Shown one piece after another: positions 45,400 to 57,005 of a stretch of DNA of 64,000 nt. The notes under the pieces are model-generated. The model was given only the letters and a program-made list of their open reading frames with translations. It made no database searches and was not told the origin of the DNA. The DNA lies in NCBI RefSeq assembly GCF_963678635.1, contig NC_087070.1:35095109-35159108 (forward strand). Direction: 5' to 3'. The translations under genes and the position numbers were made by a program. Source of the DNA: Symsagittifera roscoffensis (taxonomy: Eukaryota; Xenacoelomorpha; Acoela; Convolutidae). The first letter of the stretch is position 1; every line of letters begins with the position of its first letter.

Positions 45400-47312
45400 A
45401 TCTTTCCCTTTTTGTGAAGTGGTCAAGAACAAGATATAAAAATGAAGAACCAAAGAGCCCTGCAGAAAAATAAAAAAGCGTTAACGAAATCAAGGAAGCC
45501 AAAAAGTAACGACAGATTGTTCAACTTTTTACTTTTCAGAAAAAAACACTTCAAAGCCTTTTTAGTTTCGTAAAACCAATCCTTTCAGAGAAAACTGAGC
45601 CACTTCTACTTTTTTTTAACCCGATGGAAAATCTAAAAACAAAATCTATTACCTAGTCTAGTCGTTCACGGTTTTTTTTGCACCAGATAGTCGTTCACGT
45701 TTTTGGATAGCATAATTTGTCTCTTTTTTTTTGAAAAAAATGAAGTAAAAATGAAAAACCACAGAAAATAAAGTTTGAGCGTAACACGTTTAATGACTTT
45801 GTGAAAAAAAACTACACACATGAAACTATAGTTATCGTTTCGTTGAATTGATTTCGGTTAGAGAATTAAAATTAAAAAGCTGCTCTGAAAAGTCTTTTTT
45901 TTAAAGCACGATTTTCATAAGGTGAAAAGAAAAAATGTATCGTAGAGCTAAAATGCAGAAAAAACTAAGAATGGAGCATTTTTTGCTTCTATTACCGAAA
46001 TAACTGGAATAGAAGGGTAGATCTTCAAACCAATCAAAAAGCAACACTAATGGTTTTTTGGCAGAATTTTTCTCAAAAAAAACTCAAGGAACTTGAAATT
46101 CTGGAGAACGAGTATTATCAGTTTCAATGTATAAAAGTAAAACAGTGGTACGCTCCCAAATGCTGGTTTGCTCACGTATCAATTTTGATGGCACAGTGAG
46201 CATATTTTCTTCAATTCCTAAGTACAAATAATTAAATAAAGATGTTATTTTCAATTATCTTTCTTGTAGTTAGAAGGTCAATTTTTGATGGTATGATTCT
46301 AACTTAATCAATTGAGGCAATATAACTAGTTCGATGTGGACAGTAGATGCAAAATACTTTATTTTGTACCTTACAATGCGTGCGCCTGAAAAATAAGAAG
46401 AAAATTCAAATTTTGAGTGAAAGTTGACATGGAGTTTTTCAATCAAGAGTTACTTACATTTTACGAGGCGGTCAAAACTTCCAAGCCATCAACATAGTAC
46501 GAGACCTTTTGCTTTCTCCTTTGGTGAAAATACGACAAAATTTTAATAAACAATCTTGAAAAACGAACACTTTAATTGCTTTTCGAAAATAATTCAAGAC
46601 AGCAAAATTATATGACATATTCATTCACTTCAAAATTTAGCATTATAGATTAATTTAAGCAATAGCATTTATTGTAATTGCAAACAGTTAGCAAGGCAAA
46701 TAGCTGAAAGTTTAAATGAATTAAAAAACTTTTCATGAAAGCTTACCATATGTTGTCATTGTTTTCGTCTTTAATCAAAAACAAAAAAATCATAATCATA
46801 AATTGTACTTTATTTTTTTAAATAAACTGTATCTTATACCGCAAAACCGTTATGTCTTTCAAAACAGAAAATTTTTTCTTCTTGGGCTTACTTCAAATAC
46901 TTCTAATTTTTCATAAATGAAAAACTATTTTCCAATCAAGAAACATGGAAATCGGTAAAAGACTATACTTGAGCTTCAGGTCAGACGATGAATCGAATTT
47001 TGCACAATAGCAGCAAGCTTTGATTTCCCAGCTTAACTTTTTTTAAGTAAATGGAGTTAACTAGATTAAATTCCAATTAGATGTGCGTTCAATACTAAAA
47101 AATTGCGTAATTTTTCTGTTGACGATATTGGAAAGAGGAAGATTTGATAAACCCCACCCCTCAGAATTTTGACCACCTCTACCGCCCAAAGAGATCCAGT
47201 AAACTAGTACCAAATTTTCCTGGGCAGCATAAATTATTGTCAAAATAGGGTCTATTTAGTGCTTTGTGAACTCGCGGAAACCCATTTGGTTGACCTAAAA
47301 AGTCAAAAAAGT
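45400..47312. other. Intron, nothing recognised
   Basis: AT-rich intron right of the gap. No coding exon, tRNA or clear repeat was found. Confidence 0.35.
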
Positions 47313-47411
47313 TTTTGAAAATCCGCCTTCTCTCGAGAAAATCCTAGATCCGCCGCAGTCTTTACCCAGAGGCGGGTCGTAGTATTTCTCGAGGGGGGAG
47401 GATTTTCAAAA
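47313..47411. repeat. Short inverted repeat, 42-bp arms
   Basis: TTTTGAAAATCCGCCTTCTC on the left pairs with GAGGGGGGAGGATTTTCAAAA on the right. The arms also share CTCGAGAAA / TTTCTCGAG and GATCCGCC / GGCGGGTC, leaving about a 15-bp loop. It is related in wording to family B (AAATCCGCC and GGGGGGAGGATTT). Confidence 0.6.
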
Positions 47412-47547
47412 AGTTCGAAATGTTGCCGACCTTTCCATTTAGGCGCTGAAGACCTTATATTGACCCAACTTTCTGCTCCACCGGCGAATTGTTAAAAATA
47501 CTGGCCAAAAAGTGTTTTTAGGCATGGTTTCGAAATTTTGGTCCAAA

Positions 47548-47645
47548 AAATGCGCTCCCCCTCAAAAATAACACATATTGGCGGTAAAGGCACTTTTAAA
47601 AACATTCAAGGCTCGCTCCTCCCAAAACGATATTGGGAATGCATC
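47548..47645 (+). repeat. Family B fragment
   Basis: AAATGCGCTCCCCCTCAAAA, then ATAACACATATTGGCGGTAA, then AGGCACTTTTAAAAACATTC. This is the family B core with its second GGCGCC eroded. Confidence 0.5.
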
Positions 47646-48879
47646 TTTTTCACCAAAAAACTGTTCGGATCAAGTTAACACCCTCCTCGCAAAGCCGTCG
47701 GGGGCAGGATGTTAACTTGGTTCCAAGTTGGGAATTTTCAGCCAATCAGAATCAAGCATTTTACTGGCAGCGCTTAGCAAATTTAATGCGAATTAAATGC
47801 TGGGGTGGAAAACCTTAACTTGATCCAACTGTTCAAGAAAATCTGGCTAAAAATAGTCAGCGTGTTAATCTAAATTCGCCCGTGGGCACTTTGACGGCGA
47901 GTAGATAACCCCGCGGGACATTTTAGACCACTTTTCATCCCGAAAGAGTCTCGCGGGTGGGTTCTAAAAAGGGCCCTTGTTTGTCCCGATGACACGCCTA
48001 TTGTTTACATGAGTGGCACGCGTCAACCCAAGGTGCGAAAGATAAACACAGATTCCATCTATTTTTAATAACAAAATAGAAACTTCTGCATTTATCTTTT
48101 TAATCAACAAAGTTCAATTCAGTTTGTTAACATTGGGTTGCAAATTTTGCCTTGAACGGAAGGGTAGAAAAAAAACTAAACACTTCAACCTTATACGAAA
48201 ACCCCATTTGAATTTTAAATTTTGCTACAGGCGCAAAGCGTGAAATTGTTTTTCTGTTTTCCTAAAATGACAACAGTCAACTAATAAAAAAAATTGCATG
48301 TGAATCGTTCCGGACGGGATATTTTGACAGACCAATTTTGTAGCATAAAAAAGGAAAAATGAGGCTTGAAGCAGACTAACGTAACTGATGCATGATTGAT
48401 TGGCAGACGTACAATGACGCTCAGTCTTCAGACCAGCTTCCCTAATTCAGACAATTATCCCACGATTTGTCAGCAATTATCAACTTCAAAAACAAAATAG
48501 TCTAAATTAGAGTCAAAACACAAATTTACGCGCACAGTAACTCTCCTATCAATTTTAAGCGGAGCGGAGCAAGAAGTCGCCACTAGCCAAGGCCGCTCAG
48601 GCCACTAGCGAAGTTGGTGTGTTGACTGGCTAATTGCTTTGAGCCTGCGATTTATTGCTTGTTTTTGAGCTCAAAATCTGAACTATATTGACCACTTTTT
48701 CATTTATTATTTATGTTTTGACCCAAAATCCTGTTTATATTGATGATTTTCATGGTTTCATTGCATATTTTAGTGACCAAATCTTGTTTATATCGATGAT
48801 TTTCTTGAATTTTTGTCGTTTTGTATGAATTCAATTTTTGTTTTGAATCTTCAAACAGCATGCTACTAAGAGTTAAAAA

Positions 48880-49275
48880 ATCAATTTTTAGACAATATAA
48901 TCCATTTTTTAGACAATATAATCGATTTTTTTGTCCTTAGAAAAGGCATTACAATCGATTATAATCGATTTAATACAGATTCTATACAGATTCTATACAT
49001 ATTTTATACCGCAAAAAGATCTATTTTCTAGACTATAAAAGAGATTTTTTTTTGGTCCTTGGAAAATGCATTACAATCGATTATAATCGATTTTATACAG
49101 ATTCTATACAGATTTTATACTGCAAAAAAATCCATTTTCTAGACTATAAAATCGCTTTTTCTGAACTGTACAAAATCCCTATATTATCCATTTTAGTGTC
49201 TAATTGGGTTACATACAATCGGTTTTTAACTAGTAAAAAATCTGTATAAAAATCGATTTTTGCCAATGCGGGTAC
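48880..49275. repeat. ATCGATTATAAT-rich element with 122-bp tandem pair
   Basis: GCATTACAATCGATTATAAT occurs at 48946 and 49068 in two tandem units of 122 bp. Each continues into TACAGATTCTATACAGATT and TTTTCTAGACTATAAAA. The right edge near 49265-49274 reads AATGCGGGTACC, resembling the terminal repeat of the element at 7402-8383. No matching left terminus was found. Confidence 0.6.
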
Positions 49276-49739
49276 CTGGAACCGTTTTGAGGATATTATG
49301 AACCAAATAATCATCTTGAATTGATCAAGATCCAAAATTCTCAATCATTAGTGGAAATATAGAAATTAAGTGAATAAACCCCCACCCGCGTAAAATAACC
49401 AAATTTTTTCTCTGCATCTCACACAAACTTTGTCACTGTAATCAGCCATAAGCTCAATTCTGATTAGCAGAAATTAAAGCTCTCGAACAGTGAACAAAAC
49501 ACCTTCCTGATATGGTGGCAGCTCACAGCTAGCGGCCTACTTGGTAGCTTGGTAGACTACTTGTTGCAAAAGAAGAATTGAATCTTTCGCGAGACTGCAG
49601 CTCATTTATCGATGCACATATTTACACCGTGAAAATATCTATAAGTGAAAATATACACTGTGCCACCATATAATGAACACTTTTATTTGCAAGTTAGGTT
49701 AGAAAAAAATTGTAACAATCCCGTCATAAGAAAAACATT

Positions 49740-50232
49740 ACAAGACTGTTCGTATATCAGGGCAAAGCTTTTCGAATGTTCCGACTGTCCCTTGAATTAT
49801 ATCATATAGTTTTTGGGAAAAGAAAACATTGAAAACCTGTTCATTTTGGACAATATCAATGTGTAAAACTTTGAGTAGTGCCAAATTAATACCGACCAAT
49901 TAGCTAGCCTCAATTCAATTTGGAACGTTTTTGTTGTGCAGGATAATTCGCTCCGCATAAATAATTCGCGTCGCGCTCTCAGCGTTATGAATAAACTCTT
50001 CAAAGCGCCCATAATTTAGTCCAGAATACTGAATATAGTTCAAACCCCCAGAACTTTACAAAAATTTATCGGAAGTAAAATATCTTGTTACATTTCAACT
50101 CAAGAAGTCAATATCTTCAATGGGCTACAAAAAAGTTTTGTTGAAAATTATGATTTCAATCGGTGAAAATTGACTGAATAAAAAAAACCACACCGAGCAT
50201 AAATATTCAGTTTTCTTTGAAAGTCGGAACAA
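49740..50232 (-). repeat. HINE-like family A copy
   Basis: Closer to copy 1 (130-640) than to the others: ATCATATAGTTTTTGGGAAA, TAATACCGACCAATTAGCTA and TCGGAAGTAAAATATC are shared. The hairpin is degraded (CAGGGCAAAGCTTTTCG). It ends TTTGAAAGTCGGAACAAAAA. This defines a second subfamily. Confidence 0.7.
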
Positions 50233-50584
50233 AAATCAGAACTGTACAGATTCATGACATTTCTTTACTTGTAGCATGGATGCTCAGGTCTGATCCAGGT
50301 CTCTTCAAGTCTCGTGGCATAAATATGTGAAAATTATTCTGTAGATAAACAAACAGACAAAATCAGGTATGCAAAATGGTTTGTCAGACTTGACTCACGC
50401 TGAAACAAAACATATTTATACGGGCTGAACTTTCCACTTCAAATTGGTTTGTCAACTAGCGTCTACTTGTTTGATTCGTTATTACATTTTCATGATAATA
50501 AACTACTTGATTATATTTATGATAAACACTTGATTATTAAGGGGCTCGGTACGGAATACACTAACGATCGCAAGCTTGCTAGTG

Positions 50585-50762
50585 TAAAAATGATCACAGC
50601 TGAAAAGTCTTTTACACTGGAGCTCTCAACGACAACAATGTCTTTCAGATGGTATAAAAAATTCTGTCAAAAAGTTAAGTTAAAAGCGAAAATTTACTGC
50701 AGACAAAAAATATCCCAAGCATAAATATTCCGCACTTTCCTCGAAAATCGGAACAAAAAGTA
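50585..50762 (-). repeat. HINE-like family A fragment
   Basis: Only the GTTCCG-end half: GATCACAGCTGAAAAGTC, GAGCTCTCAACGACAACAAT, ATATTCCGCACTTTCC, then GAAAATCGGAACAAAAAG. Confidence 0.55.
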
Positions 50763-51569
50763 ACAATTTGCCCCAGGCAAAAACTCGTAGAAGGCTACAC
50801 TTATTGATTAACAAACCGTGTATTGGGTTAAAAAATGAGATGAAAGTTTCAAATGAAAGATCAAAGCAAATTAAAGATCGAAAAGAAAAACGAAAGCAAG
50901 TCAAAGGCTAACTCCTTTTGCATGCCATTTTTTCCACCCTTTGTATGAGCCTTTTTTTCAACCAGAAAGTTGTCTTGTTTGTCCACCACGTCTAATGGGT
51001 TGATTTTTCTCTTTCTTTACAAAATCATCTGACATTAGCAGTGACGCTGATTTCAGAATCAGTATTTGGTATATGAGCAGAGCGGCAAACAATTGTAGGA
51101 TTGTGTGCGCATTTTACTTTCAGCATCGCTAAACTGCTACCAAATCAAATCATTGATTTTTGGGACAATGGGATTGCGTGAATTGAAAAAAAAGAGCCTT
51201 CGATAACTACTCAGGAAACAAATTCTTGAAAGCCTTTACGATGCTTTTTCGAGCTCCATGACAATTTGCGGGCGATGAATATTTCGGATTTTCATGAGAC
51301 TCGGATATTTCTTCCTAACTTTTGATTGCAAAGAAGAGAGCTCTAATCGGACATTTCGTTTATATACAAAAGCATCTGCTGTGAAAACACAAAGTTCTGC
51401 TTGGATACCAGAGAGAGTTTGACTCCGGACTAATTGATTTCGCTCCGTGTTTACGTCTTACCCGTTTAGTTTAGAACCAAAAAAAATCCTCGAGGTGCTG
51501 GGATGAAACAGTTGAAAACTTTTGCTAAATTCTCAACGCATTATTCAATGCCTTGTTTGGTCCAACTTT

Positions 51570-52038
51570 CAAGGCTTGTGGTGTCTTTTATTATAGTCAA
51601 TTTTTAACTTAGCGTTTTGACAAAATTTTTAAAATTTATCTGGAAGATACTTTTGTCTCAGGCTCAAATTCAAAAAACAAAAACTTCACCTGTGATCATG
51701 TTTCACAAAGTAACGGGAGTTTGAATATAGTCATTTGGCCAATTTGATATTATTAACGCGCGATATAATCTTTTCTTATAACACGCATAAGCAGCGGATT
51801 AATCCGCTCCAAATTGAGTTGAGAGATGCAGAGTAGTTTTATTAAACACAATACAAGACGCTAAAAATGCCCTTTGTTTTTAACATAGCATGTGGGGTGA
51901 ATAAAAAAGAGGAAAAAAAGCAAAATTTTTCTCCTCTTTTTCAATTCTTTCGTCAGTTATTCAACCAAAAAACTTTCAACTGGCCTGAACGTGCAGTCGA
52001 AACATTCATGGCTTCACCCTGATATACAGGCAGTCTTG
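51570..52038 (+). repeat. HINE-like family A, plus-strand copy
   Basis: The body contains TCACCTGTGATCATGTTTCA, ATTAACGCGCGATATAATC and AACATAGCATGTGGGG. The 3' end is GTGCAGTCGAAACATTCATGG, a weak hairpin (CATGGCTTCACCCTG), then ATATACAGGCAGTCTTGTG. Confidence 0.65.
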
Positions 52039-52291
52039 TGCTGAAATATACTGCCTTTTGTTGAATCATCTTGTTTGCATCAAATTTTCGCGCTTTTTGT
52101 AAACTTTGCTAATTGTCGCAAAATTTTGCTTGCGATTCACGTCTACAATCACATTGTTAATCTGGATTGAAGACTTTTTCTCATGTTCGCCGCAAAAAAA
52201 GATTTAAAATGCTGGCTTTTTTTTACCATCATTCGAAAATTTGAAAAAAAATAAGCACAAATACCGTCAGTTATGGAAAACTTAAAAGAGA

Positions 52292-52446
52292 ACAAGACTG
52301 CTCGTATCAGGTGAAATATCTTTTCAAATTTAAGCTCAGGACAACAATACCTTTTGAATGATGTTTTAAAAAAACGTGAAAAATGGCTAGTTAAGAAGTT
52401 GAAATTTGTCTGAAGAAAAAAACCCACCCCGAGAAAGTCGGAACAA
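52292..52446 (-). repeat. HINE-like family A, internally deleted derivative
   Basis: 155 bp keeping both ends. The terminal ACAAGACTGCTCGTATCAG is joined directly to GTGAAATATCTTTTCAAATT and runs to GAGAAAGTCGGAACAATA. About 380 bp of the middle is lost at a CAG shared by ATCAGGGC and CACAGGTGAAA. It lies 170 bp from exon 4 of the minus-strand gene. Confidence 0.75.
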
Positions 52447-52618
52447 TAAATGGTTACTATTTTTGACGTTTTGATCTTTCTGACATGAGCATAGTCTCTC
52501 AGAGGTGATGGTTAAAATATTGCACCTAAACCTGTTTTTACTCTAACAGACATCGTTCATTATTGTTTCGACTTTCGAGTAAAATGACTGAATATTTGTG
52601 CTAGTTTCTCTTTCTTAC

Positions 52619-52844
52619 CAATTTGGAATTTCTCCCTCAGCAATCTGGCCATGATTTGTCTCAGACAACTCAGTTGTTGAACCACTTTGAACTTTAGACT
52701 GTCCGAGTGGGACCCCTCGTGGTCACACTCGTGCAGTTGGCCTTGGTTTTGACCTTGACCTTGAGCTAGTTCTTCGTTCATGTCTGACGAGTCCCCACTT
52801 TGACTGTTGTTGCCCCCCATTACTGCTGCAGCCAATCTGCTCGC
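52619..52844 (-). CDS. Scaffold-like gene, exon 4
   Basis: 226 bp, residues 457-531. The acceptor is TTTTTTTCAG|GCG in phase 0 and the donor ATTG|GTAAGA leaves one base. The exon starts ASRLAAAVMGGNN, then an acidic Gln/Gly repeat (AQGQGQNQGQLHECDHEG), then a helix SLKFKVVQQLSCLRQIMARL LREKFQI. Only 482 bp separate it from exon 3. The frame runs on past the donor to a stop at 52560, but the donor is strong and the downstream exon restores frame with more acidic coiled coil. Confidence 0.7.
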
Positions 52845-53326
52845 CTGAAAAAAATGCTAAAATGGCGATCGAACAATGGGCGTGGCGAAATGCGATAAAA
52901 TAAGTTCAAACAAATAAATATTTTAAAGCAACAAGTTTAATTGCTACAAGTTTTTGTCTTGTGGTTATTTTATAGCTATGCCAAATTTTTGACAATATTG
53001 GTGATCTTGATCGTTTTTAAAATAGTGAAAAAATGTAATTTTTAGTAATTTTTAATTTTTAATTGTAATTTTCGGTCAATTAGGTTTTTGGACGAAATTC
53101 TATTTGTTGCTATGAATGGTATGTTGATGATTGATGTTAAAATGAGTAGTTTTAGAAGGATTAAGTTCGTTAAAACATTCACCGCAAAAGATATTGCCAG
53201 CAATTTAACACTAGCTATAAACTATTGCCTTAATCTGTTCCCATTGAAAAATCTGTTTCTATTTATAACTTTTTTGTCTAAAAAAAGGGTTTCTAATTAC
53301 TAAAACTAAAAAATAAATCATTTTAC

Positions 53327-53664
53327 CTGATTAATCCGCGGTGAGTTTTCTTGATGTCCCCCCTTGCCACTCGTAACTCCCCCGCCGTCCCCACCCACTC
53401 CTGTTCCAGAATCCCCGCTTGGGGACTGGGAGGAGGAGGGCGACAGGGATGCCGGATGTCCCCCGTGTACTCCTTGGAGATGATGAATGTTGTTTTTATT
53501 ATTATTATTGTTGTTGTTGTTGTTTTTGTTGTTTTTGAAGTGTAGTTGGTTGTCGTTTTGAGCTGCTGAAGATGCCGTTGACGAGGAGGACGAGACTGCG
53601 AACCAGAAGTCGCCCCCTTGTGTCTCTGTCTGTACATAGTTCCCGCCAACATTGTGGGCGAAGT
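53327..53664 (-). CDS. Scaffold-like gene, exon 3 (Asn-rich)
   Basis: 338 bp, residues 344-456. The acceptor is CTGTTTTTCAG|AC and the donor AATCAG|GTAAAA is in phase 0. The correct frame, set by the neighbouring phases, reads DFAHNVGGNYVQTETQGGDF, a Ser run, an Asn tract encoded by AAC/AAT repeats (residues about 388-401), and a Gly/Ser-rich tail (SGDSGTGVGGDGGG, then GKGGHQENSPRINQ). The most conspicuous ATG-started open frame here, 53652-53323, is shifted and not the coding one. The stretch is low-complexity and probably disordered. Confidence 0.65.
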
Positions 53665-53699
53665 CTGAAAAACAGGAAACAGTTCAAATACACAACATA

Positions 53700-54185
53700 T
53701 TTTTAATTAAATCATAAAAGTTTTCAAGCTCGGCTTAAGATGGTTCTGGCGGACAAAATTCAAATACGCTTCTCGATAACGGCTAGAAAATGGTTAAGAT
53801 TCACTTTCTCTTAAAAAATCTTGGCGCAGGATACAACAAAGAAAATCATCCCTATTCGATCAGGCTGAAACATCAACATAACGCACACTCTATCAACATT
53901 CTATCTATTCACATAGAGACGAAGCGGACCATAAGTCACACAGAGGCCATAAGTCGAAAAAAAGCTGAAAAATTGGTGAACCAAACTTTTGCATGTCTCG
54001 ATGAAGGACACCTAGGGCCCAGCTAGAGCTTGAGGTAGGTGTTTGATAATTTTTGAGTTTGTTATATTGATACAAGACGAAATTCGTAATTTCGAAAATT
54101 GAACTTTGCCCAAATCCTCAGTTGTTTCTCTAATAACATAAGTGAACTTGATTTCGAGTTTTTTTTTGCTTCAAAACTTGTTAAA
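53700..54185. repeat. Diverged relative of sequence at 18760-18920
   Basis: GATGAAGGACACC, then AGCTAGAGCTTGAGGTAGGTG, then TTTTTGAGTTTGTTATATTG, then TTGAACTTTGCCCAAATCC parallel 18756-18890 (GATGAAAGACAAG, GGCTGGAGCTACGTG, TTTTTTGAATTTGTTATACT, TTGGACTTTGACTAAAAC). The family is undefined. The 16-bp tandem array seen in the duplication is absent here. Confidence 0.4.
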
Positions 54186-54189
54186 ACAT

Positions 54190-56500
54190 TTTTTTGCAAG
54201 CCAATTTACCATCTAAAATAATTTTTTACGTTCTACACTTAACCGATTTACTTTCTAAAGTTTCATCGCTTGCTCAGAAAAATCTAAGCTCAGAATCGAT
54301 TCGAGTCTCATCGCTTCTCCTTGAAAAATTGCACTTTTTCAACCAATTCATGCTGTACAATAAGCTCTCTCTAGTAATTATTTTAGTTCAAAAAAAGTAA
54401 ATGGTAACTTTTTTGAGTAACATATTCCCTTGGAAACAATTTATCATGGAAATGATTATTAAGTATTCCAAACTCAAATCTCTTGATAAATTTCCTTAGA
54501 AACAAATTATCTGTTTGCAAACCAATTCAAGCTATAAAAAAAATTGATGTGATTGAATGTTTCATCGCTTGAAGAGCTTGCTTAGAAACGTTTCAATTCT
54601 GCAAACAGATTTGTGCTACGATGTAAATTGATTGAAATCAAAAAATTGATTGAAATCAAATCGAAACTGCACTTCGCACACACAAGCGAGAAAATGCAAA
54701 CAGGAGCTTAGAGCAGAAAAACAAAGTCAAATATTAAAAATAAAAGATGAAAAGTATATCTTGAGAAAAACGTTTTGAATATAACGTTCTCACATCTGCT
54801 CCACGACTGCTTGTACCTTTACTAATACTAGCAACCAAAAAAGCAACCAAAAATTCGATCAAAAAATAAAAGTGTTTCAGTGTTTCGAATGCGCCACGGT
54901 CACTTGTATTTGCGCCACGGTCACTTGGAAGTAAATTAGTAGCTCAGATAAGGCTGGATATATCTGTTTTAATATTTTAAATCATTTATTAGGCTGATAT
55001 GGAAATGCGTAAATTTCAAAGTTTCAAAAAATGACATTTACGCACAACCCTAGAAATTTTTTTTACTTAAGTAGCAGATTACCTACTTATTTAAAAACAG
55101 AAAACTACTACTCGCTTTTTCAATTGAATTCTTTATCTCAAATTTTGAAAAAAAAATGAAAAAGATTCCAAAAAACTATCAAAAAATCCAAAACTTGACT
55201 TTTCCTAAATCCATCAAATTTTCTCTTCTAAAGGAAATAAATCTTCCATATGAATGAAAGGGAAGTTTTTCCGTCCTATTTTTAGGTTGAATATTTAATA
55301 TCAGATTTAGCAAAAACTTTTTTGAGAAAAGCAATGAAATTTAAAAAAAAAACGGTAAAAAATTCAAAAAAAAAGTAATTTCCCAGAGATTATATCGGCT
55401 TTTCTATTTAAAAAAAGTAGGATAAAAAATAACGCAGGGAAAACGTAAGCACCATGTTAGTTTTTTGAATTATCAACCTCGCATTCAGCTAGTTAGTTTT
55501 TGAAAAGAAAAGAGTTCCCAACATAACGGGCAAAACTTCAAAAATTGGACATTTTCTGAGGCTATATATTTTTTTTCAGAACGCAGGACTTATCAGAGAA
55601 GATTCCTATAACGGTTTATTTCAGATAAACTTTTCAACTCCGATTTGGCAGGGTAATCTTGAGAAAAAAACTTAAAAACTAATAAACATGTCAAAAAACG
55701 GTAAATCCCTATAAATTTTTCTTTTGATTGAAATTTGAGCGTACAATATTTGAGCATTTCAAACTTGCAGCAAGTTTCTCCATTGATATCATTTTTTGAG
55801 AAATGGTATAGCAGTTCTGATGAAATTTTTGCGAAAATTGTAAAAGTTTCCAAAGCCTCGAAAAAAAAACAAATCCCACAGGATCTAACCCCAACCAAAA
55901 GTAAAGCAAGAACATATGACATTAAATTGCCATGCTTAAATAGATTCAAAAACGGTGAAATTGTAAATTATTAAAAGTGCCACGACTTAGGTTAGAAAAC
56001 AATTCTTCATTGTATTGCACTACGCTTTGCTTGTCTAATACCATTGCGGGATTTTTCGGAAAAACTAGCTTTTTGCGAGACGATTCATGCTCCAAACGAT
56101 TTTGCACGAGTTCATGTTCTAAAAAAGCTTGAAGTATTTCAAGGTTTCGTCGCTTGTTTGGACAAACTTAAACTTGGTTTCAATTCAAATTTTGTAACGA
56201 CTTGAAAGTTTTTAACTGATTGTTTGTCGACCTCGCTATTAAAAATGAACTTTTGCAAACTAATTCAAGCGCTAAAATAACATGAAAATTTCAAAGTTAC
56301 ATCTTTTGATGAGCTTCCTTAATAAAACGTACATTGGTTACAAGCCGACTCACGCCATGAATCAACATGAAGTAAATCAAGGTTACACGTCTTGACAAAC
56401 TTACCGGGGGCAATTTTAACGTTTGCGGACTGATTCAAGCTATGAAACAAATTAAAAGTTTCATTGCTAAGTTAGCTTGATTAGAGAATATTTGAAAATT
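54190..56500. repeat. Degenerate recurring module in intron
   Basis: Variants of TTTGCAAACCAATTCAAGCTAT, then AAAGTTTCATCGCTTG, then GAGCTTGCTTAGAAAC recur many times at roughly 70-120 bp spacing in two blocks (about 54190-54640 and 56080-56500). The gap between the blocks is AT-rich sequence with no recognised feature. It looks like an old, strongly diverged tandem array. Confidence 0.45.
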
Positions 56501-57005
56501 GTTTCGAACAAATTGAAAAACTGCATACATTTTTTAATCAATATCAATTTTTTTGATATTCGAAAAAAAAACTGGACGCTCTTTAAATTTTTTTAAAGAA
56601 CAAAACAAGAGAATTTTGAAAAATAAGAATTTTCAAACCAGAAAACTGATTCAAAATTTAGAGGCGCTAATCAAATATCGATGACACCAGACAAAATGGA
56701 ATTAATGCATACTTTGAACAAGTTATACAAAGATAACTCCACATTTTAGGAAATTTAAAGAACCATCCGGAGGAACTTTTTCCGTTTTACAGATATCAAA
56801 TTTTGCTAGACTCATTGGTTGAACCGGTGATCAATTACTTTTAGTTAAATTTTTCTTTGCTCGTAAGGGTAAAAATGCGGTTTTGTTAGCTTTGATTCAC
56901 ACAAAAGCTCAAAATCATGACGAAAATTAGACCATGGTTGAGTGACATATCAAATCAAGTCGCATAGTTTCTGTTGTATTACATAAAATGTGAGCTTAGA
57001 CTTCA

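Noticed and set aside
45118..45502. Open frames spanning the N gap
   Set aside because: Undetermined bases only; no evidence of coding.
53323..53652. 109-codon minus-strand frame with Thr/Pro-rich product
   Set aside because: Out of phase with the neighbouring exons; the shifted frame of the same exon fits the intron phases on both sides.
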